A DNA stretch of 26,371 bases, from assembly GCA_003648455.1 (NCBI GenBank), contig QMPG01000007.1, positions 1 to 26,371 on the forward strand, given 5' to 3'. Of this stretch, positions 6,116 through 12,944 are shown piece by piece (position 1 is the stretch's first letter; each line of letters starts with the position of its first letter). Under the pieces are notes generated by a model. That model was not told the origin of the DNA. It did not search any database and saw nothing but the letters and a program-made list of their open reading frames with translations. The stretch is from Bacteroidota bacterium (GTDB taxonomy: Bacteria; Bacteroidota; Bacteroidia; Bacteroidales; B39-G9). A program made the translations under genes and the position numbers.

Positions 6116-7589
6116 ATTTTACTTGTTCGTATCTTTCGCTTCCAAGAACTTCCAACATCAACTGATAAGGAGTTGCCGCCTCACAGTTAATTGCATACTT
6201 CAAGATAGAAGGAGAACATCCGGAAACCAGATATGTTCCGTTCTCATCTTTCGTTACTGGAGTATCTCCACCTGCACTTACATTCCAGAAAACAAGGTCA
6301 GGTTTTTCATAACCTACTGCTTCATATTGCTTTTTGATAGCGTCGTAGTTAGTTTTTTCGTCTTCAGTTTCTCTATAGAAACCTCCATGACCACAAGCAG
6401 AATCAAACTGCATATCAGAAATGATATAAATCTTCCCTGGCATTTCTTCTCTAGTTGCTTTCATTTTTAAAGCGTTCTTTAAAAGAACATCAAAAACAGC
6501 CTGAATATTAGTAGACATTCCCCATTCAGCACCTCTAAGATTTCGATATTTCTCCTGAATTGTTGTCCCTTTAATTTTCTGCATCTGTGGTTCAGTTGAG
6601 AAAGTCATGAAATAATTCTTAAAAGGACCAACATTTCTTTCAGCGAAATAGATCCCCAAAGAAACAGATACATCAATAGGAGAAACTTCTGAATATCCCA
6701 TAAACATAGAGCCAGAAGTATCAACTACACAAAGTGCGTTTTCAGGCTCTTCCATATAATTAGGAAGTGCGTTCCACATTGCATCTAAAGCTCTTGCTTT
6801 TGAAGCTTCTACGGATTCAATTCCCTTAACTATCTGATAAGGATACAGAGTTCCTGCATTAATTTTCTCTTCGCCGTTTTCAACTTTTGTAATAAAAGCT
6901 TCATATCGAGCACCATCATGTTTCTTAAAAGCGTCTGAATAAATTCTTGTTGCTTGAGAAGGAACTGCAGAATAATTGACACCTGTCCAATCTTTAGACG
7001 ACATATGTCGTTCAACGATATCAATCTTTTTTCTAAGACCTGAAAGTAATCGTCTATAATCACGTTCTTGAATGTCAAGATATTTATATGTAATCTGAGC
7101 TAACCGTCTTGACTCTTTAGAGGAAGTGTTTGAAGATTTCATCCATTTTGCCAAAAGCGAAGGAGCTTCAGCTTTAATATCTTTATTAAGCTGTTTCTTA
7201 ATAATTGCAAGTGCGTCTTCCTGTAAAGGAGTATCGAACACTGCGAATAAATCATCCCATCGACCAAACTCAGGAATAAGATCAAGATTTCTCTTAACAA
7301 CTTCTTTGTGAGTTTCAGCCAAGTAATGAATTACATCAGTAAACAACTTTCGTTCTCCCTGTCCACCACGCACATCACGAGCATAGAAAAGGGCTTTCAA
7401 AGCAAGCTTTTCATTCTCCGCAAGAGCCTTAGTAAAATACTTAATTGTTTCTGTTTCTTGCCCTCGAAGAGCACCAGACTTTGAGAAAAAGTCTAAAACA
7501 TCAGAGTTAGTTGTCAAAAATGACAAAGCATCGTTTTCTGTTCGAGCAACGTTCTGCTCATCTCGAATTGATTCCGCTAATTTGTTCAT
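6114..7589 (-). CDS. DUF2828-type Ro60/TROVE-like vWA protein
   Basis: A 491-residue two-domain protein. Residues about 40-270 form a helical-repeat module with the DUF2828 signature (ARDVRGGQGERKLF, LIPEFGRWDDL, SAVPSQATRIY, INAGTLYPYQIV). Residues about 285-480 are a von Willebrand A domain with the metal site DTSGSM, then MSTN and IISDMQFDSA. The family has the same helical-ring plus vWA plan as Ro60, the ring protein that binds Y RNAs and misfolded RNA; that functional link is inference. The leader carries two copies of a paired-end RNA element and the operon ends with tRNA-like RNAs, as rsr loci encode Y RNAs beside Ro60. GGGGAAAC precedes the ATG. It is driven by the promoter at 7749-7777. 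Confidence 0.85.
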   Translation of the reverse strand: MNKLAESIRDEQNVARTENDALSFLTTNSDVLDFFSKSGALRGQETETIKYFTKALAENEKLALKALFYARDVRGGQGERKLFTDVIHYLAETHKEVVKRNLDLIPEFGRWDDLFAVFDTPLQEDALAIIKKQLNKDIKAEAPSLLAKWMKSSNTSSKESRRLAQITYKYLDIQERDYRRLLSGLRKKIDIVERHMSSKDWTGVNYSAVPSQATRIYSDAFKKHDGARYEAFITKVENGEEKINAGTLYPYQIVKGIESVEASKARALDAMWNALPNYMEEPENALCVVDTSGSMFMGYSEVSPIDVSVSLGIYFAERNVGPFKNYFMTFSTEPQMQKIKGTTIQEKYRNLRGAEWGMSTNIQAVFDVLLKNALKMKATREEMPGKIYIISDMQFDSACGHGGFYRETEDEKTNYDAIKKQYEAVGYEKPDLVFWNVSAGGDTPVTKDENGTYLVSGCSPSILKYAINCEAATPYQLMLEVLGSERYEQVK

Positions 7590-7619
7590 GTTTCCCCTTT
7601 GCTTAATAATTATAAAACT

Positions 7620-7673
7620 AGACGTATTATTGTTTTTTTTGCATAAAAAGTTTTTTGTTTGCTGTTAACGTCT
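7620..7673 (-). ncRNA. paired-end Y-like element b
   Basis: Begins AGACGT-TAACAGC and ends ACGTCT-AGTTTT (minus strand). Both stem arms differ from the other copies in a compensating way (AC/GT became GT/AC), which supports real pairing. AT-rich interior. It lies in the leader of the DUF2828 gene, in tandem with element a. Confidence 0.65.
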
Positions 7674-7689
7674 TTATAATTTATAAGCT

Positions 7690-7742
7690 AGACACATTTA
7701 TTTTTTTTAACACAAAAAGTTTTTAATTTGCTGTTAGTGTCT
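7690..7742 (-). ncRNA. paired-end Y-like element a at the transcript start
   Basis: Begins AGACAC-TAACAGCAAA (7742 downward) and ends GTGTCT-AG. The first base lies seven bases beyond the -10 hexamer, so the transcript should start with this element, its 5' end paired. A Y-RNA-like binding site for the Ro60-like protein encoded downstream, possibly autoregulatory, is the inference. A leader stability hairpin is an alternative. Confidence 0.65.
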
Positions 7743-7748
7743 ATAATT

Positions 7749-7777
7749 ATTATACAATATTATTCTTTTATTGTCAA
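7749..7777 (-). promoter_or_regulatory. sigma-70 promoter cassette 4
   Basis: TTGACA (7777-7772), a 17-bp spacer with AAGAATAAT, TATAAT (7754-7749). It drives elements a and b, the DUF2828 gene, its partner and the tRNA-like RNAs. Confidence 0.92.
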
Positions 7778-7782
7778 GCTTT

Positions 7783-8301
7783 TTAATTGATATTCATTAT
7801 TTTTTCAAAATTAGTCATATTAAATCCACTCAAATATTCATAAGGAATAATTTTAATTAGATCAACGGAATATTCATCTTCTGTTCCTTCTACTTTATTA
7901 TATCCTTTATATATATTAAGCTCTTCTTTGTCTAAATCATAAATATAAGCCCACTCACAAAAAAGACCATCATTAAGAAATTCTTGATTGTCAATCATGT
8001 ATTTAAAATTTTCATCTTTATAAACATCAAGCCTTCCTTGAGTTTCTCTCAAATAAGAATACCAGTCTGTTCCTGTGCTTACTCCAATGTTAAGAAAGTC
8101 TTCTCCTACATCTTCAAAAACTTTACTGTTTTCATCAACAAGAATAATTCTGTTAAAAATTTCTTCTATTTCTTCTTTTGAAGTATTAACAAGAAAACCC
8201 TTAATAATTTCTCCAAGATGGCTTGGATAACTATCATAATGGTTATAAGTTATTTTTTTAACTCCACCTTTTACGAAACCGTATGCACCCCTAGTTCCCA
8301 T
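7783..8301 (-). CDS. conserved hypothetical protein (MGTRGAYGF family)
   Basis: A 172-residue acidic protein starting MGTRGAYGFVKGGVKKITYN, then HYDSYPSHLG. I recall this opening (GTRG-GF, K-TYN-DSYP-LG) from many phage and bacterial hypothetical proteins of similar size; no activity is known to me. The C-terminal half is rich in Asp, Glu and Tyr. AAGGAGG precedes the ATG. It is last in the operon starting at the promoter near 9640, and the next promoter begins six bases after its stop. Confidence 0.8.
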   Translation of the reverse strand: MGTRGAYGFVKGGVKKITYNHYDSYPSHLGEIIKGFLVNTSKEEIEEIFNRIILVDENSKVFEDVGEDFLNIGVSTGTDWYSYLRETQGRLDVYKDENFKYMIDNQEFLNDGLFCEWAYIYDLDKEELNIYKGYNKVEGTEDEYSVDLIKIIPYEYLSGFNMTNFEKIMNIN

Positions 8302-8343
8302 TTTTACCCTCCTTGAAGATTTTCTGGTAGTAAATCTCCTATT

Positions 8344-8598
8344 TTAACTTTTATAACTATGTTCCAAGCCTCTATCAAGCATTTCAACAGTGTTCCGTTC
8401 AGGAACATTTACATTTTCAACAGTAGGTTCTTCTATTTGAAGATAAAAATTTTCCATGTAATAACCCATGAAACTCATAAACTCTTTCCACGCTTGAAAC
8501 ATTTCATCAACGCTAGCGTCGTCACTAATTTCTCTAATAACTGTTCTTTTATCGTAATCATCGATATCAGGAACCCATTCTGTTTTCATTGTCGCCAT
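8344..8598 (-). CDS. small hypothetical protein
   Basis: An 84-residue acidic protein starting MATMKTEWVPDIDDYD that I do not recognise. A central amphipathic segment, MFQAWKEFMSFMGYYMENF, suggests a helical protein-binding surface. GGGG precedes the first ATG; a second ATG three codons later is possible. It sits in the operon between the HNH nuclease and the MGTRGAYGF-family gene. Confidence 0.65.
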   Translation of the reverse strand: MATMKTEWVPDIDDYDKRTVIREISDDASVDEMFQAWKEFMSFMGYYMENFYLQIEEPTVENVNVPERNTVEMLDRGLEHSYKS

Positions 8599-8612
8599 TA
8601 TTTTCCCCTTTT

Positions 8613-9248
8613 TTACTTCAATTCAATACTCATATAGATTTCACTAAGGAAATCCTCTGGAAAGAAACTCTTCCACTCATCATATTTGTCATTAAGAAAT
8701 ATTTCACTATATCTTTTAAACATTAAATAAATCGTTGGCTTCTTAGGATGTCTAAGAAGTTTCATTCCAGCTTGCTTTGGTGTTCTATCTCTTTTATGAG
8801 AATTACATTTAATACAAGAACAAGCTAAGTTCACCCAAGAATTACGACCGCCTTGTGCTTTAGGCACAATATGGTCAATATTCAATTCACTGAGATTTTT
8901 CTTCTTACCACAATACTGACAAGTATGATCATCTCGCATGATAATATTTCTTCGAGTCAATCTTAATTTAACAGGAACTTTATTATATCCAGTTAAACGA
9001 ATTACTTTAGGGATACCAAAAATGTTTCCGCTATTATCAAAGTAATCATAGTTTTTATATTTGTCCCAAGTTGCTTGTCTAAAAAGAGAAACCTCTTCCC
9101 AAGAAGAAAAGTTATAAGTGGCGAAATTGCCATCTTCTACAGAAATAACTTCTGCCTTTCCTTTAAAAAGCAATTTAAGAGTGCGTTGAATGTTAGCTAC
9201 ATCAATAGGCACGTAAGAGCTGTTTAATACTAAAATATTCTGTTGCAT
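8613..9248 (-). CDS. HNH endonuclease
   Basis: A 211-residue HNH nuclease. The N-terminal region (VLNSSYVPIDVANIQRTLKL, then LFKGKAEV) is typical of a widespread bacterial and phage HNH family. The nuclease core spans about residues 107-157: CQYCGKK, LNIDHIVPKAQGG, LACSCIKCNSHK, giving two Cys pairs for a structural zinc and the catalytic H of DHIVP. AGGAGG precedes the ATG. It is embedded in an ordinary operon, so it may be a free-standing mobile nuclease or take part in host DNA degradation or recombination. No intron is seen nearby. Confidence 0.9.
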   Translation of the reverse strand: MQQNILVLNSSYVPIDVANIQRTLKLLFKGKAEVISVEDGNFATYNFSSWEEVSLFRQATWDKYKNYDYFDNSGNIFGIPKVIRLTGYNKVPVKLRLTRRNIIMRDDHTCQYCGKKKNLSELNIDHIVPKAQGGRNSWVNLACSCIKCNSHKRDRTPKQAGMKLLRHPKKPTIYLMFKRYSEIFLNDKYDEWKSFFPEDFLSEIYMSIELK

Positions 9249-9257
9249 CTTTTCCTC

Positions 9258-9593
9258 CTATGCTGCTGTAAATCTAAGATAAAAAGAAGTTTTATCTCCT
9301 TTATTCCAACTATCTACTTTTTCAGTTATCTCAACGTCTTCATAAACATTTGTTCTTTCAAGAAGCAAATCTTCTAACTCATCCTCATGAAGAAAGATAA
9401 ATTCAGCTGTTTCTTTTTTAGTGAAAGAACCATAAAAAGTAATATAAACAGTTCCGCTTATATACTCTTCGCCTTCATCATAAAATCTAGCACCCCAATA
9501 TTCATAAATACCAATACCAGTACTGTTAACGGTATGCTCCATTTCAAAGATAAAATCTTTTTTATCAAGCTTGGTTTCTAATAGAGATTTCAT
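9258..9593 (-). CDS. hypothetical protein
   Basis: A 111-residue protein starting MKSLLETKLDKKDFIFEMEH that I do not recognise. It is predicted to be mostly beta strand (YEYWGARFYDEGEEYISGTV, TVYITFYGSF) with an acidic stretch LHEDELEDLLLER. GGGGAAAGG precedes the ATG. It is first in the operon from the promoter at 9616-9644, followed by the HNH nuclease and two small genes. Confidence 0.7.
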   Translation of the reverse strand: MKSLLETKLDKKDFIFEMEHTVNSTGIGIYEYWGARFYDEGEEYISGTVYITFYGSFTKKETAEFIFLHEDELEDLLLERTNVYEDVEITEKVDSWNKGDKTSFYLRFTAA

Positions 9594-9615
9594 AATTACC
9601 TTTCCCCTTATGATA

Positions 9616-9644
9616 ATTATACTATATTATTCTTTTTCTGTCAA
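9616..9644 (-). promoter_or_regulatory. sigma-70 promoter cassette 5
   Basis: TTGACA (9644-9639), a 17-bp spacer with AAGAATAAT, TATAAT (9621-9616). The upstream gene is translated through the -35 and ends at the TAA of GAATAA in the spacer. It drives 9258-9593 and the genes down to 7783. Confidence 0.9.
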
Positions 9645-10169
9645 GTATGCTTTGAACTCATCGTAGTTGTCAAATTGACTTTTTATATCTTCCACAACTT
9701 CTTTTTTTGTCATATTTAATTTTCTATATAGAAAAGCTTTTACATCATCTAATGAAAGTTCTTTGAACATACAAATAGGACACATCTCTGATGGAATATT
9801 ATAACCATTTTGAATTTCTTCATTATAATCTTCATCATCGTCGAAACGACGAACTAATTCTGCTGCGCCATTTTCATTAATAAACAAGAGTTCTTTTTCT
9901 TTTTTCTCTTCTTTTCTTAACTCATAACTTTTTTCTTGGCTGTCTTCAAAGTCAATGTTGTTCTCTGCGACAAGTCTAATTTTTGTTTCATCTGAAAGAT
10001 TTTTAATGGAGCAAACAGCTAAATAATTAGAAAATGTATGCCCTCTTTCACAGCAACTCATTTCCGCATCTGTATAACTCATATCCATACCAGATTCAAT
10101 TTCTCCTGTAACATCACAGATAAAACTGCTAGAACTACTATTACTTACAAATCCTGTTCTTATTTTCAT
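9627..10169 (-). CDS. GFVSNSSSSSF-motif protein C, zinc-binding type
   Basis: A 180-residue protein whose N-terminus MKIRTGFVSNSSSSSFI is shared with three other proteins in this window. After the motif the sequence is unrelated to them: a SCCERGH segment (about residues 38-44) and CPIC (about 130-133) probably bind zinc together, and the middle is strongly charged (RKEEKKEKE). Its ATG overlaps the TAA of protein B by one base (TAATG), so translation is coupled. It is last in the operon with the radical SAM enzyme. Its last residues (LTEKE) are encoded by the next promoter. Function unknown; the motif may be a recognition or modification site for the radical SAM partner (inference). Confidence 0.8.
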   Translation of the reverse strand: MKIRTGFVSNSSSSSFICDVTGEIESGMDMSYTDAEMSCCERGHTFSNYLAVCSIKNLSDETKIRLVAENNIDFEDSQEKSYELRKEEKKEKELLFINENGAAELVRRFDDDEDYNEEIQNGYNIPSEMCPICMFKELSLDDVKAFLYRKLNMTKKEVVEDIKSQFDNYDEFKAYLTEKE

Positions 10170-10570
10170 TAATATCCTATCTCTCCTTCTATTATAATAA
10201 CTTCGCCTTTAAATTCTAGTGATTGGATTCCAGCTTCACAGAGCATCTGTTCTGCAACTTCTCCGTCACTACTAGCGCTTCCAAGATGAACCACTAACCC
10301 TTTTGAAATATTATCTTTTATTTTGTCATATTCTTCTTTTGCATAAGTATCACCATCTAGGATTTCTTTACAGCTTTTTTCGTTATTTCCCCAACTATGT
10401 TCTTCAACAATATATTTTTCTAGTTCTTCTATAGAAGATATGCTATCTCTAACATAATCAGCTATATCTATTTCAGCTTTTAAATAAGCGGTTAGTGTTT
10501 CTTTTGGTTTAGTCGCTATTATAAAACTGCTACTTGAACTATTACTTACAAATCCTGCTCTATATTTCAT
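10169..10570 (-). CDS. GFVSNSSSSSF-motif protein B
   Basis: A 133-residue protein starting MKYRAGFVSNSSSSSFI. The rest is an acidic alpha/beta-looking domain with SIEELEKYIVEEHSWGN and VVHLGSASSDGEVAEQML, which I cannot assign. Its ATG lies 11 bases inside the end of the radical SAM gene, with AAGGAG in front, so production is tied to that enzyme. The five serines use codons of both serine classes (AGT, TCA, AGT, AGC, AGT). Since the other copies use a different mixture, the Ser5 motif is held by selection on the protein. Confidence 0.8.
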   Translation of the reverse strand: MKYRAGFVSNSSSSSFIIATKPKETLTAYLKAEIDIADYVRDSISSIEELEKYIVEEHSWGNNEKSCKEILDGDTYAKEEYDKIKDNISKGLVVHLGSASSDGEVAEQMLCEAGIQSLEFKGEVIIIEGEIGY

Positions 10571-11480
10571 TTTTTCTCCTTATTGGATATAAGTCCAATT
10601 CATTTTTATAGTGTTCATAATATTCTTTCCAAACACCAAGACATTGATTATTGTATATACAAGATGTACAACTCTTTGGTTTTCTATATTCGTTGGAAAT
10701 TAAAGAATTATAATCTTGAACTATTCCTTCAATAGATGAATCAAAACCTCTTGCTTCGCTTAATTGATTAATACGAATGGATTCAGAATAAAAAACTTTG
10801 TTTTCATAAGGATGTAAATAACACAAAGGAATTGCCTCTGTATTAATAAATCTTGAATATTTTTTAAGTACTTTATGTATATCTTCCTTTATGTTTTCAT
10901 ACTTTGGGACTACGGCATTAAAGTTCTTTAACGCATCTCCATTAGGATGAGGAAAAGTTAAATTCATATCTCTTATTCCTAAATCAAATATCATATCATA
11001 GGTTTTTATTAACCCATTAATATTAAGCTTAGAAATAACAGTTTGAGATATAACTTCTGTATTTTCTTTTCTGTATTTTATAATGTTTTTAATTCCATTA
11101 ATTGTTTGAGTATAAGCATCTTGATGTCCTGCTATCATATTATGTATGATAGAATTATGTGAATGAACAGCAATTAAATAAACATCTATATACTTTAAGG
11201 ATTCTTTAGCTAGTTTTTCATCAGATAATTTTCTCCCGTTTGTTTGAAGTATTATTTTTCCATTTATTTTTTTCTTTATATACTTTGAAATATCAATAAA
11301 ATCATTTCTAATGGTTGGCTCTCCACCTGTAATAACTACCTCTTCTCCTTGTCTAACATTATTATCTATAATATCAAATATTTCTTGAGTAGTAGAATTA
11401 CCACAATATATTTTATCTGTAATAACACAATGAATACATTTATTATTACAGGAAAAACCAACCTTTAAGTCAAATGACAT
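10560..11480 (-). CDS. radical SAM enzyme in the Ser5-motif operon
   Basis: A 306-residue radical SAM protein. The cluster motif is C11-x3-C15-x2-C18 (SCNNKCIHC), followed by the SAM-binding ITGGEPT (about residues 50-56). Near the C-terminus CTSCIYNNQCLGVW (about 271-284) is a Cys set like a half-SPASM auxiliary cluster site, typical of enzymes that modify peptides or proteins. The gene lies between Ser5-motif protein A (14 bases upstream) and proteins B and C (overlapping). Peptide or protein modification of the motif proteins is the most economical idea. RNA or small-molecule substrates cannot be excluded. AGGAG precedes the ATG at a long distance (11 bases). Confidence 0.87.
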   Translation of the reverse strand: MSFDLKVGFSCNNKCIHCVITDKIYCGNSTTQEIFDIIDNNVRQGEEVVITGGEPTIRNDFIDISKYIKKKINGKIILQTNGRKLSDEKLAKESLKYIDVYLIAVHSHNSIIHNMIAGHQDAYTQTINGIKNIIKYRKENTEVISQTVISKLNINGLIKTYDMIFDLGIRDMNLTFPHPNGDALKNFNAVVPKYENIKEDIHKVLKKYSRFINTEAIPLCYLHPYENKVFYSESIRINQLSEARGFDSSIEGIVQDYNSLISNEYRKPKSCTSCIYNNQCLGVWKEYYEHYKNELDLYPIRRKNEI

Positions 11481-11494
11481 CTAATATTTTTCTC

Positions 11495-11854
11495 CTAAAA
11501 TTCAAAATGTACTTTTGTATATAAGTCTTCATCTAAGTTATTAGTTTTAGCTGTTCTTTCTAAAGTCATTTTTATTTTATGAAGAGCTTCTCTTATTTTT
11601 GCGGAAAAGTCCCATTCATCTTCTTTATCGTATTTAATGACATCTTTCAAGTCTTCAAAATCATCTTCGTAAAAATCTTCTCCGTCAAGGATAGAAAAAG
11701 TAGTAAAATTTCTTTTCTTTATTGATAAGAAATCTACTATTTTCTTTTCGGTTTCATCAAACCCTTCATACATTTTATCATATAAATCATTATCTATACA
11801 CATTACGAAACTGCTACTTGAACTATTACTTACAAATCCTGTTCTTATTTTCAC
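11495..11854 (-). CDS. GFVSNSSSSSF-motif protein A
   Basis: A 119-residue protein starting (GTG)KIRTGFVSNSSSSSFV. The start is placed at the GTG of 11854 because that gives the same MKIR opening as its relatives and makes a GTGA overlap with the stop of the preceding gene. After the motif the protein is acidic (DGEDFYEDDFEDLKDV) with a C-terminal helix. Its stop TAG overlaps the ribosome site of the radical SAM gene. A DNA stretch of about 32 bases over the motif is identical to that of protein B apart from the ends, which points to duplication or gene conversion. Function unknown. Confidence 0.8.
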   Translation of the reverse strand: MKIRTGFVSNSSSSSFVMCIDNDLYDKMYEGFDETEKKIVDFLSIKKRNFTTFSILDGEDFYEDDFEDLKDVIKYDKEDEWDFSAKIREALHKIKMTLERTAKTNNLDEDLYTKVHFEF

Positions 11855-12096
11855 CACAAATCCTCACTTGTTAATACTTTTTCAGGCATTCTTTTAATCT
11901 GCCTACAACGAAACGCTTCAACCGCAGCTTCGTCTCTTGTTAAAAAAGTGCCTTTATGATTTACAAAACCTTGTTTGCCTAATTTCAACCCACCAAAGCC
12001 GAGACCATGAACGGTATCGGCGTCTGATAGTATATGAGAATGTCTTTCTCCTGTATAAACTTTTCCTTTATGTTTAATTGCTGCTTTAATTATCAT
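11851..12096 (-). CDS. small conserved hypothetical protein
   Basis: An 81-residue basic protein starting MIIKAAIKHKGKVYTGERHS; the start at 12096 is chosen because GGAGG lies just before it. The pattern K-YTG-RHSHI...GFGG...GEAA-like (here QGFVNHKGTFLTRDEAAVEA) recurs in phage hypotheticals that I recall without a function. It overlaps the genes on both sides (11 and 4 bases) and leads into the Ser5-motif operon. Confidence 0.7.
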   Translation of the reverse strand: MIIKAAIKHKGKVYTGERHSHILSDADTVHGLGFGGLKLGKQGFVNHKGTFLTRDEAAVEAFRCRQIKRMPEKVLTSEDLW

Positions 12097-12517
12097 TTTT
12101 TTCCTCCAAAAGTTTGAGGATTTTTTCCTGTCGAATTTCAGCTTCAAAAAATTTATGAAGTAAGTTGGTAACAGAAATTAAGACAATCCAAGACAAAGGA
12201 TAACAAAATATTTTTACCCAATCAGGAAAATCATTCATAAAAAGTAAAGTGACGCCAAAAACATAAACAAAGAAAAAAGATATAACATATGGCATAGCTC
12301 TTTTTGTTGCTTCATCCCACTTTTTCTTTAACTCTTCTGGCTTTACATAGGTATAGTTTTCATCTGAGAAAAAACCAACCTTTGGCCCGTCATTTTTATA
12401 TTTTACTTTAAACATTTTATTAAATGTATCGTATTCTACGAGTTTTCCTTTTACCCACTTACGATTATGAGACCTGTAAGAAGTATGAACATCTACTTTA
12501 ACCCAACACTTTTTCAT
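12086..12517 (-). CDS. membrane protein with two transmembrane helices
   Basis: A 143-residue protein. The N-terminal 70 residues are soluble and basic (KVDVHTSYRSHNRKWVKGKL, KVKYKNDG; an SH3-like strand pattern). Two hydrophobic helices follow, about residues 75-95 (VISFFFVYVFGVTLLF) and 100-120 (WVKIFCYPLSWIVLISV), then a charged coiled tail. It is first in the operon from the promoter at 12537-12565 with GGGGAAAGGA before the ATG. Not recognised. A membrane anchor in front of the Ser5-motif genes is worth noting. Confidence 0.7.
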   Translation of the reverse strand: MKKCWVKVDVHTSYRSHNRKWVKGKLVEYDTFNKMFKVKYKNDGPKVGFFSDENYTYVKPEELKKKWDEATKRAMPYVISFFFVYVFGVTLLFMNDFPDWVKIFCYPLSWIVLISVTNLLHKFFEAEIRQEKILKLLEEKNDN

Positions 12518-12536
12518 TTTCCTTTCCCCTTACATA

Positions 12537-12565
12537 ATTATACCAAATTATTCTTTTAATGTCAA
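12537..12565 (-). promoter_or_regulatory. sigma-70 promoter cassette 6
   Basis: TTGACA (12565-12560), a 17-bp spacer with AAGAATAAT, TATAAT (12542-12537). The TGA of TTGACA ends the gene 12562-12906. It drives the operon with the radical SAM gene and Ser5-motif proteins A, B and C. Confidence 0.92.
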
Positions 12566-12906
12566 GTGTTTTTGTTATACTTCCATTTAATAAGCTCGAA
12601 GAATGATTTCTCTCTTATTGATTTTTCAGTATAATCCTGAACGCCTCTTAGTTTATGCTCATATGCCTCTTGAATTTTTTCAATAGCCTCGTTTTTCTTT
12701 AACCAAAGAACTCCTTTGTCATAAGGCTCACTATAAAAAGGAAGAACAAAACTAATTAATCCTTCTGTATATTTAATCATTTTTTCTTTAAATTTAGATT
12801 TCAGTTCGTCTAACTCAGCAATTTCTTTTTCTCTATTAGTTATTAACTCATCAAAATCAGCTAGTGATAGAGTTACTGTTCCATCCACTTTATTTCTTTT
12901 AATCAT
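12562..12906 (-). CDS. hypothetical coiled-coil protein
   Basis: A 114-residue protein starting MIKRNKVDGTVTLSLADFDE. Residues 18-45 (DELITNREKEIAELDELKSKFKEK) are predicted coiled coil, followed by a hydrophobic segment and a basic tail. AGGGGA precedes the ATG. It follows radical SAM 2 in one operon, separated by a hairpin (12926-12944). I do not recognise it. Confidence 0.7.
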   Translation of the reverse strand: MIKRNKVDGTVTLSLADFDELITNREKEIAELDELKSKFKEKMIKYTEGLISFVLPFYSEPYDKGVLWLKKNEAIEKIQEAYEHKLRGVQDYTEKSIREKSFFELIKWKYNKNT

Positions 12907-12925
12907 ATTTTTCCCCTATATATCC

Positions 12926-12944
12926 ATTTCCCATTCTGGGAAAT
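12926..12944 (-). other. intergenic mRNA hairpin
   Basis: ATTTCCCA/TGGGAAAT, a perfect 8-bp stem with a 3-base loop, lies between radical SAM 2 and the next gene. There is no T-run, so an mRNA stabilising or processing hairpin is more likely than a terminator. Confidence 0.6.

Noticed and set aside
6114..7589. Canonical Ro60 (TROVE) call
   Set aside because: The helical module carries the DUF2828 signatures rather than the Rsr/Ro60 ones; it is called Ro60-like on architecture and context only.
7590..7782. CRISPR-like or MITE-like repeats in the DUF2828 leader
   Set aside because: The repeats are only two here, vary in length, lack uniform spacers and target duplications, and change by compensating stem pairs, which fits RNA better.
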